A stretch of 48,790 nt of DNA. Source: Bacteroidales bacterium UBA3143. Lineage in GTDB: Bacteria > Bacteroidota > Bacteroidia > Bacteroidales > Dysgonomonadaceae. Below, one piece after another: positions 26,320 to 35,278 of the stretch (the first letter of the stretch is position 1; each line of letters starts with the position of its first letter). The notes beneath the pieces are model-generated. The model ran no database searches. It was not told the DNA's origin and saw only the letters and a program-made list of their open reading frames with translations. Position numbers and translations under genes: made by a program. The stretch covers positions 1 through 48,790 of the forward strand of contig DEZB01000044.1 in assembly GCA_002364735.1 (NCBI GenBank), in the 5' to 3' direction.

Positions 26320-27297
26320 TCAATCGCTATTCGGCTTTGTCGGTTTTTTCTTATCAATGGCATTTGTGTCGGTTACATCTTTGTCCTTTATGTTTGAAGG
26401 AGTCTGTTTAGTATCTCCACTCTCAATCTTTTTATCGTCATTTTTACTTTCATCAACAGATGCTTCATTATCCACAGAGTCTGGATTCACTCGTGGCTCT
26501 TTCGTTTCTGCCTCAACATCAACTTCTGCTGCATCCACTTTAGCAGCACGAGCTGCATCTTCCTTAGCTTTCTTTATCTGAGCAGCCTTCTTTTTATTGA
26601 ATGCCTCATATCGGTTTATCATGGCAGAGTACTTCGATATCAGTACATTCAATTCGCTAATCAAAGGCGCATAATTCAACTCTGTATAAGCATGTTGATA
26701 TTGATCTATCTGAGTAAAGAACATACGCAAGAGATGCTGTAGCTCTTTTTGAGTTGCCTTGCTATCAATTTTTGGACGTTGAGATATTAGTTCGGTTCTT
26801 TTACTTTCGGTTTTTTTGAATGCTTTGTGTGCGCTTTGCAGCTTTCCTAAATAGTTAGTCAAACCCAAATGATTTAATGCCTCCTTTACCTCAGGATTTC
26901 TCTTTAAATACAAAAAGAATTTATTGATAGTTTCATGAATAATTGGCCTATTATTTTGACCCAAATAGTTTAAATACAACGTAACTACGGGATAAGCTAT
27001 TTGTACATCTTCCGCGTGTTCCTTTTCGTTCAAACGGTAGAACGCCCTCATTTGCGTTGTAATTATAGAGGCATAATCCAAACATTTTTTGTTCCAATAA
27101 GCAATCCCCTTAGTTAAATAATGCCCATTGTAAGGAACATCCAAAAGTTTTATAACTGGTGCTTTATCCAGAAGTATCTGAAACGTAGCGTCAATATGCA
27201 ACGCTTTTGTATCATGTTTAGATACAATATCAATTACATCCCGAATAAAAGATACAAGATGTAATTTGAGTAGCTTTGATAGTGATAATTCTTTCAT
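26320..27297 (-). CDS. DUF6261-like helical protein with disordered charged tail
   Basis: A 325-residue cytoplasmic protein without signal or membrane segment. Residues 1-235 are helical (KELSLSKLLKLHLVSFIRDV at the start) and resemble, from memory, the Bacteroidota-specific DUF6261 group of unknown function. The last ~90 residues are low-complexity, made almost entirely of Lys, Asp, Glu, Ala, Ser, Thr and Asn, and presumably disordered. The gene stands alone: more than 800 gene-free bases lie upstream and about 215 downstream. A TATCTTTG box on its strand sits 427 bases upstream, and a hairpin (27377-27417) lies between, so a long leader is possible. No function can be proposed from the sequence. 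Confidence 0.75.
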   Translation of the reverse strand: MKELSLSKLLKLHLVSFIRDVIDIVSKHDTKALHIDATFQILLDKAPVIKLLDVPYNGHYLTKGIAYWNKKCLDYASIITTQMRAFYRLNEKEHAEDVQIAYPVVTLYLNYLGQNNRPIIHETINKFFLYLKRNPEVKEALNHLGLTNYLGKLQSAHKAFKKTESKRTELISQRPKIDSKATQKELQHLLRMFFTQIDQYQHAYTELNYAPLISELNVLISKYSAMINRYEAFNKKKAAQIKKAKEDAARAAKVDAAEVDVEAETKEPRVNPDSVDNEASVDESKNDDKKIESGDTKQTPSNIKDKDVTDTNAIDKKKPTKPNSD

Positions 27298-28138
27298 ATT
27301 CTCATCTGTTTAGACTTTAAATTTGAAACAATGCCCCAATTTAAAGATATCATAAATAAATACCGTAGCGTAAGCCCCTTTCAACAGTCAATAGACATGT
27401 ATTACATGGTTGAAAGGCTAAATTGTTAGCATTCTAATTATTTAAAGCAGTAAATAGTTCTATTCTATTCATTTCCTCTCTTCATACGACTTAAATGACC
27501 CTAATTTCTAATTTCCCAATTAATTGATATCTCAAGCAGGCCTATATGTAGTATTTTACATCATTCCTTCAAAATCTCAGCTCATTAATTATATGAGATC
27601 ATATGTTTATAAATTTCTCTTCCAAAAAACAAAATGCACAAGCAAATCTACAGTTTTCTCTATGTATTTTAACTAATGACCAAGTAGCGGACTATTTTTT
27701 GTCTGAAAATGCTATATTTTGCACAAAGATAATTAATATTCCTCATCAAATATACTTTTTAGTGCATAACCAACAGTTTTATGTTACGATTAACTACTAA
27801 TACGGTCAACAACCATATACAACGACGAGAAAAATCGAAAATGAATGCTTTGTAGTGTGATTATTCTAATAACGGTGGCGATTAGAGGCTTCGTAGGTGT
27901 AATTTGATAGAAAATTCAGAAATTACGAACATTAAACTGAGTTTTTTATGAGAATGATTACAATTACGAGCGTCAACTACAACAATTGAGAGGAATTATG
28001 AAGATTAGGACCATTGTATGCATAATTTGGTGAAACGGCATCAAAAATGAATACATGTATCAAGATATCAGTAATATTTGATTTAATAGCGACACATGTA
28101 GCTATATTTATTGACAAATGTGTGGTAATGCGTTGAGG
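27298..28138. other. 841-bp gene-free region upstream of the DUF6261-like gene
   Basis: No convincing gene: the frames are short, and the longest plus-strand one (27603-27800) shows no coding character. Visible are an inverted repeat (27377-27417), a minus-strand TATCTTTG box (27724-27731) and a small ATACATGTAT palindrome near 28050. It could hold a long leader for the DUF6261-like gene, an unrecognised RNA or degraded sequence. Confidence 0.55.
27377..27417. repeat. Inverted repeat CCTTTCAAC/GTTGAAAGG
   Basis: Perfect 9-bp arms (27377-27385, 27409-27417), extended by AGCC/GGCT if two bases bulge, around a 23-base loop containing ACATGT. It lies 80 bases upstream of the DUF6261-like ATG. 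It could be a leader hairpin or a regulator site. Confidence 0.45.
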
Positions 28139-28570
28139 TTATAGAGGAGTTACTCCTTTTTTCAATAAAATATTGCCATACTTAGCGGTTTCGCCAGTCA
28201 TCACTACAGCAAAAGCAGTCTTAGTGCGCTCATAAAACTCATATCGATCGATACGACTAATGGGAGGAACATTTGGATTGGTTACTTTAATACTCTTAAG
28301 GTAGGCTTCTTCAACAAGCGGATCTAATGTGTCTCCTTCTACAGCTGCCATCATCACCAAAGGATCGGGTACATAACTGTCCAATTCAAAGAGAGGAAGA
28401 ATAGCTGCTAACAATTCTGGAATTTTTAATCCGTCGGCACGAAGCACCCTGTTATTAAATGACTCGCCAGGGAAATGAGCATCAGCTAATATTATTTCAT
28501 CGCCATGGCCCATGCGGTATAAAACTTCAAGTAGTGTAGGGGAAATTAGTGGGGAGATTCCTTTTAGCAT
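28139..28570 (-). CDS. fucU: RbsD/FucU-family sugar mutarotase, L-fucose mutarotase-like
   Basis: Speeds the alpha/beta interconversion of a monosaccharide (L-fucose or D-ribose) before metabolism. At 143 residues it has the FucU pattern: RMGHGDEIILADAHFP (19-34) with the catalytic His, and a C-terminal GETAKYGNILLKKGV with the conserved Tyr. The size and motifs fit FucU better than RbsD. No fucose isomerase, kinase or transporter gene is adjacent, so the substrate assignment is by family. Fucose release from glycans would fit the nearby glycosidases. A near-consensus promoter (TATCTTTCG) lies upstream around 28660. Confidence 0.88.
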   Translation of the reverse strand: MLKGISPLISPTLLEVLYRMGHGDEIILADAHFPGESFNNRVLRADGLKIPELLAAILPLFELDSYVPDPLVMMAAVEGDTLDPLVEEAYLKSIKVTNPNVPPISRIDRYEFYERTKTAFAVVMTGETAKYGNILLKKGVTPL

Positions 28571-28699
28571 AATGTTGGTTGTTATTTAATTGTATGTTGT
28601 AAATAAAATACTAATGCATTGTTACGAAGCAACACACCAATCGTTTGTAAAGTCACGAAAGATACAAAACAATTTTAAAACAATTTGTGGTTTGGACAT

Positions 28700-28732
28700 A
28701 AAAAAAAGACCTACACTTTACATGTAAGTCTT
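28700..28732 (-). terminator. Terminator of the tRNA transcript
   Basis: On the minus strand AAGACTTACA pairs with TGTAGGTCTT apart from one mismatch, followed by eight T. It lies just downstream of the tRNA 3' end. Confidence 0.75.
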
Positions 28733-28742
28733 CTTCAATTTG

Positions 28743-28816
28743 TGGTCCCACTTGGGCTTGAACCAAGGACTCCCTGATTATGAGTCAGGTGCTCTAACCA
28801 GCTGAGCTATGGGACC
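28743..28816 (-). tRNA. tRNA with CAU anticodon (elongator Met or Ile2)
   Basis: A 74-nt cloverleaf on the minus strand. The acceptor GGTCCCA pairs with TGGGACC, and the discriminator is A (no encoded CCA). The D-arm contains AGCTCAGCTGGTTAGAGC. The anticodon stem CCTGA/TCAGG encloses CTCATAA with anticodon CAT at 28780-28782. The T-arm carries GGTTCAAGCC. CAU can be elongator methionine or, after lysidine modification, isoleucine AUA. I lean to methionine without certainty. It is not the initiator, because the three consecutive G:C pairs at the base of the anticodon stem are absent. Confidence 0.95.
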
Positions 28817-28946
28817 GGTTTCAACACCTGTGATATTGAAAGCGGGTGCAATATTACTATATTTTTCAATAACTACAAAATAAATTAGCAATGTATGTTC
28901 AAATCTCTCGAAAAAATGACGCTATGCACATCAGCTTGTTCTTTAA

Positions 28947-30797
28947 TTAAGGCTCAATCCAGTCGCCATTTTCTTTTATAAGAGCTATCAATCGCTCAAC
29001 AGCCTCTGCTTCTGGAATGTTTTTCTGCACTCGCTCCTTCTTTTTGTAAAGCGATATTTTGCCGGGTTCGGCTCCTACATATCCATAATCAGCGTCTGCC
29101 ATTTCACCAGGCCCATTTACAATGCATCCCATCACACCAATCTTCAACGATTTGAGGTGAGAGAACGATTCCTTTACTTTTGCTACAGTGTCTTGCAGAT
29201 TAAACAAAGTGCGACCACAACCAGGACATGAGATAAACTCTGTTTTACTGGTTCTAACCCTTGCAGCTTGCAAAATACCGAACATGTAAGCGTCTACATC
29301 TACCGCAGGTATTGCAATACTATCATTAGATAACATGATACCATTACCAAAACCATCAAGAAGTAACGTGCCAAAATCAACACTTGCTTTTATTTGCAGG
29401 TCTTCTGGTTCGTCCTCACTATATGTTTGATGAAACACTACGGGGATAGTACAATCATTGTTTAACAGTGTGTGCATAAATGCTCGCTGCTCTCCTACTC
29501 CATTAATATGGTTCGTTTCTAAAATAACAACAGTGTTTTTAAGCTGTTTCAGTTTATGAATGGTGTCCTCTTTGATCAAATCGGTATAACTCAGTGATAG
29601 AAACTTTAATTCGGCATTGCATGCTTCAACTAAATCCATCTGAGCTGACGCAAATAATGGATATTGATCAATTTTATCTGTCCACGCTTGATAGTCCAAA
29701 ATCAGCTTCATACCTTTTGGCATACCCTCAGGAATTTCCTTTCCTACGTACACATAGTCGGGAATGAAATGTGGGTTGATGGCACTACCATTATTGTTTG
29801 ATCTATCAGTAATGACGATTGGTAAGGTTTCTCTTCCTATATTTCTAACTTGATGCGATTTGCGTCTGTCAGTGGAATAGGGAGAAAACTTATCACTTAG
29901 CTTTGCTTCTATCGTGGGATGATTTTGGCGTAATGATACATAATCGATCAACTTTTGCGCAACGGGAAGTTCGCATTCGGGGTCTTCGCTCAATGAGACC
30001 CTTATGGTGTCGCCAATTCCGTCCGAAAGAAGTGCACCAATGCCTACAGCCGATTTAATTCTTCCATCTTCACCTCCACCTGCTTCAGTCACACCCAAAT
30101 GTAGAGGGAAGTGCATATCTTCGGCATCCATTTTGTCAATGAGCAGTCTCACCGACTTAGTCATCAGCAATGTGTTAGACGACTTTAACGAAATAACAAT
30201 ATCGGTGAAGTCCTGCGCTAAAGCAATGCGAAGGTATTCGAGACACGACTCTACCATCCCCTCGGGTGTGTCGCCATATCTACTCATTATTCTCTCAGAC
30301 AGCGAACCATGGTTTACACCAATACGAACAGCTGCTCCGTGCTCTTTGCATATATTGAGAAAAGGTATGAACTTTGCTTCTATCTTCTTGACTTCTTTGG
30401 CATACTCTTCATCTGTATATTCTACTGTTTGAAGCGTGTTAGCTCTATCAACAAAATTACCCGGATTGATACGCACTTTCTCTACATATTTTGCAGCCGT
30501 TTCGGCCGCACGTGGATTAAAGTGAATATCGGCAGACAGGGGTACAGTATATCCTTTGTCACGTAGTGATTGATGAATGTTTTTAAGATTTTCGGCATGC
30601 TTTACACCTTGAGCTGTTAGACGTATCAATTGCCCTCCGGCTTCAATGATTCGCTCGCATTGTTCAACGCTTGCCTCTGTATTCAAAGTGTTGGTGTTGG
30701 TCATTGTTTGCACAACAATTGGGTGACTTCCACCCAATGGAATAGCCCCAACATAAACATCAATGGTGGAGCGTCTTTTATAATTAAAATAATTCAT
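28947..30797 (-). CDS. ispG: 4-hydroxy-3-methylbut-2-enyl diphosphate synthase, long form
   Basis: Penultimate step of the MEP isoprenoid pathway, converting MEcPP to HMBPP with a [4Fe-4S] cluster. The 616-residue protein is much longer than the E. coli enzyme (~370) because of an inserted middle domain between barrel and cluster domain, the form known from plants and Bacteroidota. The N-terminal barrel starts RRSTIDVYVGAIPLGG. The cluster ligands are Cys524 and Cys527 (SCPGCGRTLF) and Cys558 in CIVNGPGE, which also carries the conserved Glu565. It follows gloA by 24 bases and is the last protein gene of a likely three-gene run with the MBL hydrolase. Confidence 0.97.
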   Translation of the reverse strand: MNYFNYKRRSTIDVYVGAIPLGGSHPIVVQTMTNTNTLNTEASVEQCERIIEAGGQLIRLTAQGVKHAENLKNIHQSLRDKGYTVPLSADIHFNPRAAETAAKYVEKVRINPGNFVDRANTLQTVEYTDEEYAKEVKKIEAKFIPFLNICKEHGAAVRIGVNHGSLSERIMSRYGDTPEGMVESCLEYLRIALAQDFTDIVISLKSSNTLLMTKSVRLLIDKMDAEDMHFPLHLGVTEAGGGEDGRIKSAVGIGALLSDGIGDTIRVSLSEDPECELPVAQKLIDYVSLRQNHPTIEAKLSDKFSPYSTDRRKSHQVRNIGRETLPIVITDRSNNNGSAINPHFIPDYVYVGKEIPEGMPKGMKLILDYQAWTDKIDQYPLFASAQMDLVEACNAELKFLSLSYTDLIKEDTIHKLKQLKNTVVILETNHINGVGEQRAFMHTLLNNDCTIPVVFHQTYSEDEPEDLQIKASVDFGTLLLDGFGNGIMLSNDSIAIPAVDVDAYMFGILQAARVRTSKTEFISCPGCGRTLFNLQDTVAKVKESFSHLKSLKIGVMGCIVNGPGEMADADYGYVGAEPGKISLYKKKERVQKNIPEAEAVERLIALIKENGDWIEP

Positions 30798-30821
30798 CAG
30801 TCTATTAAAATGAAAATTGCT

Positions 30822-31202
30822 TTATCGCTTCAAAGGTAATATTTCTATCCAATATCCATCAGGATCGTTGATAAAATAAAGCCCCATCTTTTCATTTTCA
30901 TAACATACCCAACCCATTTTTTTGTGATATGCACGGGTTTCGTCGTAGTCGTTTTCTACTCTTAAGCAGAGATGTTGCTCGTTGTCTCCCAGCTTGTATG
31001 GTCTGTCCCAATCCCTCAACCAAGTTAGTTCAAGAGTGAAACCTGTAGTGCTGTCTCCAATATATACTAAAACAAAAGAACCGTCTGATGACTCTTTTCG
31101 TCTTACCTCTTTCAAGCCTAATGCTTTGTCGTAGAACTCAAGACTCTTTTGAAGGTCTAACACGTTGATATTATAATGATCGAATCTGCTTTTAATTTCC
31201 AT
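30822..31202 (-). CDS. gloA: Glyoxalase I-like VOC-family protein
   Basis: Probable lactoylglutathione lyase or related vicinal-oxygen-chelate enzyme that detoxifies methylglyoxal adducts with a divalent metal. At 126 residues it is one VOC module. Candidate metal ligands are visible at His9 (RFDHYNIN), the Glu of FTLELTW, the His of NEQHLCLRV, and the Glu of YWIEILP at the end. Bacteroidota make little or no glutathione, so the true thiol cofactor may differ. It sits 6 bases after the MBL hydrolase gene and 24 bases before ispG. Both neighbours are on the same strand, suggesting one transcript. Confidence 0.9.
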   Translation of the reverse strand: MEIKSRFDHYNINVLDLQKSLEFYDKALGLKEVRRKESSDGSFVLVYIGDSTTGFTLELTWLRDWDRPYKLGDNEQHLCLRVENDYDETRAYHKKMGWVCYENEKMGLYFINDPDGYWIEILPLKR

Positions 31203-31208
31203 AGTTTT

Positions 31209-31949
31209 TTATTTTATTTTAAATGATTGACCTGTATGCTCAAGAGGAAGTAGCTTGCAATTGGCTGCTTCGGCAATAGGTTTAAATTGTTTTATTAATT
31301 GATAGTTGTTTCCAAAATGAAGAGGCAATAAGTTAGCGGTTTTCACTTTATTGATAAACTGTTCCCCTCCAAGCAAAAAATCTTTACCCAATCTCGGGTC
31401 TAACGGAAACATAGCGATATCTAATTGTTTCACCTCTTCAGCCACCAACTCTAATTCACAAATATACTGATTTTCAAATACAAACGACTCATCTTTGGGC
31501 ACCTCTTCATTCCAATGCCAGTTGTTTAAATCGCCTGCATGAAATATTTTTGCATTATTATGTTGTATATAAAAACTTGCACCAGCATCGGTCGATCCAA
31601 ATGCTTTAACGCTTAAATTATCATCTTCAAACGATTCAAGCTTGTCCAAATAGTGGACTTTATCATCATTCAGTATCTCTTTTAGTGTATCTTTCACCTC
31701 TTTTGAGAACAGATAGGTGACATTTGTTTTATTCTTGTCCCAAGTTAAAACCTCTGGATTGAAATGATCGGAGTGAGAATGTGTGCACAATATGTATAAA
31801 GGCTTTTCTTTTTTAAGAAGATAATCTTTAACCCAACCCTCTTCTTTGCCATGCTTGTTAACGACAGCATCTTTATAATAATCGATAATCACAGAAAAAG
31901 TATCAAACTCAATGGCGCAACAACTGTGATAAACGTAAGTAATAATCAT
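31209..31949 (-). CDS. MBL-fold metallo-hydrolase, UlaG-like
   Basis: A 246-residue metallo-beta-lactamase-fold hydrolase. The zinc motif CTHSHSDHF (HxHxDH) is intact, with later elements HAGDLNNWHW and PLHFGNNY completing the site. No signal peptide is present, so it is cytoplasmic. The overall pattern resembles UlaG-like and other small lactonase/phosphodiesterase-type members. The substrate cannot be inferred. It probably leads the gloA-ispG transcript, with a 6-base gap to gloA. Confidence 0.85.
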   Translation of the reverse strand: MIITYVYHSCCAIEFDTFSVIIDYYKDAVVNKHGKEEGWVKDYLLKKEKPLYILCTHSHSDHFNPEVLTWDKNKTNVTYLFSKEVKDTLKEILNDDKVHYLDKLESFEDDNLSVKAFGSTDAGASFYIQHNNAKIFHAGDLNNWHWNEEVPKDESFVFENQYICELELVAEEVKQLDIAMFPLDPRLGKDFLLGGEQFINKVKTANLLPLHFGNNYQLIKQFKPIAEAANCKLLPLEHTGQSFKIK

Positions 31950-32130
31950 CTTTATTTCTATATTTTTAATTGAAAGTTCTTAGTCTTATAACAACTGAGA
32001 CATCAAAAGTTCAAAAATGTGGCAATGATTAACATCCAGACTCTCCCTAATTTAGTGCATATTAAGCAAACATTTAGTAGAAAATTAAACTTAAGTTGAA
32101 ATAAAACGTTTATCAATTGCACATTTTTCG

Positions 32131-32138
32131 TACTTTTG
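32131..32138 (+). promoter_or_regulatory. Candidate -7 box (TACTTTTG) for fabI
   Basis: Exact TAnnTTTG match, 45 bases before the fabI ATG, in an AT-rich context. Confidence 0.5.
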
Positions 32139-32183
32139 CGCAGTTATTTAGAAACTCAATAAACCAACATAAAATATTTAACG

Positions 32184-33041
32184 ATGAAACATAACTTATT
32201 AAAAGGAAAAAGAGGGATTATTTTTGGTGCCCTCAATGATATGTCTATTGCTTGGAAAGTAGCTGAGCGAGCAGTTGAAGAAGGTGCAACAATCACCCTT
32301 TCTAACACACCTGTAGCTGTAAGAATGGGAGACACGGAAGCTTTGGGTAAAAAGCTAAATGCAGAGATTCTACCTGCTGATGCTACTAATGTGGAAGATT
32401 TAGAAATGGTGTTTTCTAAATCAATGGAGATATTAGGTGGAAAAATAGACTTTGTTTTACATTCAATTGGTATGTCTCCAAATGTACGTAAAAAAAGAAC
32501 CTATGATGATTTAGATTACGATTTATTGGATAAGACTTTAAATGTTTCAGCTATATCTTTTCATAAAATGTTGCAAGTAGCCAAAAAGATGGATGCGATA
32601 ACTGAAGGAGGTTCTGTTTTAGCGCTAACTTATGTTGCCGCACAACGTGTATTCTATGGTTACAACGACATGGCTGATGCTAAGGCATTGCTTGAATCTA
32701 TTACACGTAGTTTTGGTTATATCTATGGTCGCGAAAAAGGAGTTAGGGTAAATACCATTTCTCAATCGCCTACCATGACAACTGCTGGAAGTGGTGTGAA
32801 AGGGATGTTAGATCTTTTAGATTTTTCAGAACGTATGGCTCCTATTGGGAATGCTGATGCTGACGATTGTGCCGATTACTGTATCGTAATGTTCTCAGAC
32901 TTGACTCGTAAAGTTACAATGCAAAACCTCTACAACGATGGAGGTTTCTCAAGCATGGGAATGAGTATCCGAGCAATGAAGCAATATAGTAATGGGTTAG
33001 ATGATAACACTGATGATGATGGAAATGTAATCTACGGATAA
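32184..33041 (+). CDS. fabI: Enoyl-[acyl-carrier-protein] reductase (FabI type)
   Basis: Last reduction of each fatty-acid elongation cycle, using NADH or NADPH. It is a 285-residue divergent SDR with the FabI layout: GIIFGALNDMSIAWKVA (11-27, dinucleotide binding), HSIGMSP (93-99), and the YxxxxxxK catalytic pair Tyr160/Lys167 (YNDMADAK). Then VNTISQSPTMTTAGSG, matching the usual substrate-loop region. It has its own promoter and a strong terminator (33089-33139), so it is monocistronic. FabI is the target of triclosan-type inhibitors; nothing in the visible motifs predicts altered sensitivity. Confidence 0.95.
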   Translation: MKHNLLKGKRGIIFGALNDMSIAWKVAERAVEEGATITLSNTPVAVRMGDTEALGKKLNAEILPADATNVEDLEMVFSKSMEILGGKIDFVLHSIGMSPNVRKKRTYDDLDYDLLDKTLNVSAISFHKMLQVAKKMDAITEGGSVLALTYVAAQRVFYGYNDMADAKALLESITRSFGYIYGREKGVRVNTISQSPTMTTAGSGVKGMLDLLDFSERMAPIGNADADDCADYCIVMFSDLTRKVTMQNLYNDGGFSSMGMSIRAMKQYSNGLDDNTDDDGNVIYG

Positions 33042-33088
33042 ACATTTCATATTAACTTATAGACCCCATATACTCATTTATATAGTTG

Positions 33089-33139
33089 AAACCTCAGACA
33101 CTGGAACATTTTCCTTGATGTCTGAGGTTTTGTTTTTTT
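33089..33139 (+). terminator. Terminator downstream of fabI
   Basis: AAACCTCAGACA and TGTCTGAGGTTT form a perfect 12-bp stem, followed by a T-rich run, 47 bases past the fabI stop. Confidence 0.9.
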
Positions 33140-33172
33140 ATATTTCAATACAATGTGCTTTGTGCTTTATAA

Positions 33173-35074
33173 TCACCAATCAAATTGGATACCATAATCT
33201 TTAGGATTAACATTCCACTTTTCCATTAACCATTGAGCAGCTCGCATGTCATATCTATTCCGACTTAACTCGGGTGTATCTTTTATCATTTTCGCAATTT
33301 CTTTAATGTAGTTTGATGCGTCGTCTTCAATACAGTCAATCACGTTCATTGCTCGTGTGCGAGCAAATTCATTCTCATTCTCTAATACAGAAAACAGTGC
33401 TTTGCGTGCTTCATCTTTCTTTCCCAAATTGTAGGCAGCCTCAGCTGCAACAGTAACAACACTTACTGAATTATCTGTCAAAGCATTTAATATATCATCC
33501 GTTAACGGAGCTGCCTTTTCACCCAAAATGAGCAAACCTGTCGCTCCCCAAAAACGAATGGCACTTTCTTCATTGGTAAGATACGATTGCAGCCTCTCTA
33601 AATTCTCCACTTTGCCAAGCGTAGCGGTTTCAGCAGCATCAATTATCGGCTCTAAATCAACAGCTCCCGAACGCATATAATCGTACATTGGCATCCCATT
33701 TGTTCGTTCTTGCCAGTCTGCTTCGGGAATAAAACCTGTGTCTTTTATCCTTTCAACCCAGCTACGATTGGCTCCTCTCATTCGTTGCAATACTTCGTTG
33801 TATTCGGGGTTTTCGGCAAGATTATTTATTTCCCAAGGATCATTTTCAGTATCGTATAGTTCTTCTACAGGCTTAGTTTCCCAGAAAGCACTTTGCACCT
33901 CGTTACAATCGCCATTTAAGTATGCTTCTTCCCAAGAGCGAATGGAAGGTGCTCTCCAAAGAAACTCTAAATGTTGACCGTAAACACGATAAGGCATATA
34001 ATTACGTATGTATCTATATCTTGCATCTCTAACAGCTCTGCTCATATCATAACGTTCATCCATTCTGCCTCTGAACATATAGGCATATTGCGGGTCTTCA
34101 GTTTTTTGTTTCCCAAGAAATGCATCTCCTTGCATATAAGAAGGAATTGGAAGCCCAGTTATGCTGAGCAAAGTAGGAGCTAAATCAACAAAACTAATAA
34201 TTCGGTCTACTTTGGAGCCTACTTTCTTAGCGGGAAAAAAATGTTTGTACTTCTTAGGTATTCGTACTATAAAAGGTACTCGTGTTCCCGTTTCGTAAAC
34301 ATAGCGTTTGCTGCGAGCTAATACGCCACCGTGATCACCATAATAAAAAACAATGGTATTGTCAGCCAAACCAGCATCTTCCAGTTCTTGTAGTTTTTTG
34401 CCAACCCATGTATCCATATCCTCAATCTTGTCATAATATTGTGCCCAGTCATGTTTCATCTCGGGTGTTGCTGGGTGATACGGAGGAAGTGAGACTTCTT
34501 CAGGGTTATGCCTCAACTCATCATTAGGTATAGATTTATGTATGGAGCTTTCATGAGTAATAGAGGTGTTAAACACGGCAAAGAATGGTTGATCGGAAGC
34601 CCTGTTTTTATAATGTGCTTTGTTGCTACTCTCTGCCCATACCTTATCAGGATCGATTGATGAAGTATTGTAGTCTGTTTTTGCATTATTGGTACAATAA
34701 TAACCCGCTTGCCGTAACAGTTCGGCATAAGTTTTTATTTCTTCCGATTTAGCGTAAGAACTTCTCATGTGTTGATTGCCTGCTGAGTTGGCATATACTC
34801 CTGTTATAATGGTGTTTCGAGTAGGTGCAGAGACAGGAGCATTAGCATAAGCATGGGTGTAAAGAAAACCATCTGAGGCCATTGCATCAAGGTTGGGTGT
34901 TGTTGCAAACTCATCGCCATAGCAACCAAGCATGGGACTATTGTCTTCGCTAACCAGCCATAAAATATTGGGTAGGTCATTCGATTTTTCCTCATTGCAG
35001 GATGACAAAGAAATAAGAGGAGACAATGCAAGTCCCATAGTCATAAATGAAAAATGTCTTTTCTGTTTTTTCAT
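33173..35074 (-). CDS. Sulfatase (S1 family, serine-type) lipoprotein with HEAT-like C-terminus
   Basis: Predicted hydrolase of sulfate esters or sulfamates on glycans. Lipobox SLSSC (Cys26). The N-terminal metal site starts NILWLVSEDN (36-45). The residue to be converted to formylglycine is Ser82 in SAPTR (82-86), the SxPxR form matured by anaerobic radical-SAM sulfatase-maturating enzymes. FYYGDHGG follows further on. Residues from about 490 to the end form alpha-helical repeats resembling HEAT repeats (AVRDA, ALTDNSVSVVTVAAEAAYNLG). Total length is 633 residues. The substrate is unknown, but the GH20 and heparinase-like genes 7-12 kb away suggest glycosaminoglycan use. No maturase gene is in the window. 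Confidence 0.9.
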   Translation of the reverse strand: MKKQKRHFSFMTMGLALSPLISLSSCNEEKSNDLPNILWLVSEDNSPMLGCYGDEFATTPNLDAMASDGFLYTHAYANAPVSAPTRNTIITGVYANSAGNQHMRSSYAKSEEIKTYAELLRQAGYYCTNNAKTDYNTSSIDPDKVWAESSNKAHYKNRASDQPFFAVFNTSITHESSIHKSIPNDELRHNPEEVSLPPYHPATPEMKHDWAQYYDKIEDMDTWVGKKLQELEDAGLADNTIVFYYGDHGGVLARSKRYVYETGTRVPFIVRIPKKYKHFFPAKKVGSKVDRIISFVDLAPTLLSITGLPIPSYMQGDAFLGKQKTEDPQYAYMFRGRMDERYDMSRAVRDARYRYIRNYMPYRVYGQHLEFLWRAPSIRSWEEAYLNGDCNEVQSAFWETKPVEELYDTENDPWEINNLAENPEYNEVLQRMRGANRSWVERIKDTGFIPEADWQERTNGMPMYDYMRSGAVDLEPIIDAAETATLGKVENLERLQSYLTNEESAIRFWGATGLLILGEKAAPLTDDILNALTDNSVSVVTVAAEAAYNLGKKDEARKALFSVLENENEFARTRAMNVIDCIEDDASNYIKEIAKMIKDTPELSRNRYDMRAAQWLMEKWNVNPKDYGIQFDW

Positions 35075-35245
35075 AATTCAGTTTATTAGGAATAAAAAAA
35101 TGTCTTATTAGGATGGCGCTACAATTTTAAACAAATTACAACTATTTTCCAAAGTATATCATCAATTGATGCAAAAAATTGACAACAAACATCTCAACCA
35201 TATCTTTATTTATTATTTAGTCGCTACATAAACTGAATAATTGTG

Positions 35246-35253
35246 TAAATTTG
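35246..35253 (+). promoter_or_regulatory. Candidate -7 box (TAAATTTG) for the glycosyltransferase operon
   Basis: Exact TAnnTTTG match, 25 bases before the first glycosyltransferase ATG. Confidence 0.5.
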
Positions 35254-35278
35254 TCTTTTATAAATAGCTCTCGTTGAA

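Noticed and set aside
27603..27800. 65-residue plus-strand frame in the long spacer
   Set aside because: No promoter, no domain, AT-driven composition; nothing supports translation.
28743..28816. tRNA-associated integration site
   Set aside because: No integrase gene, no repeated tRNA 3' end nearby, and core genes on both sides.
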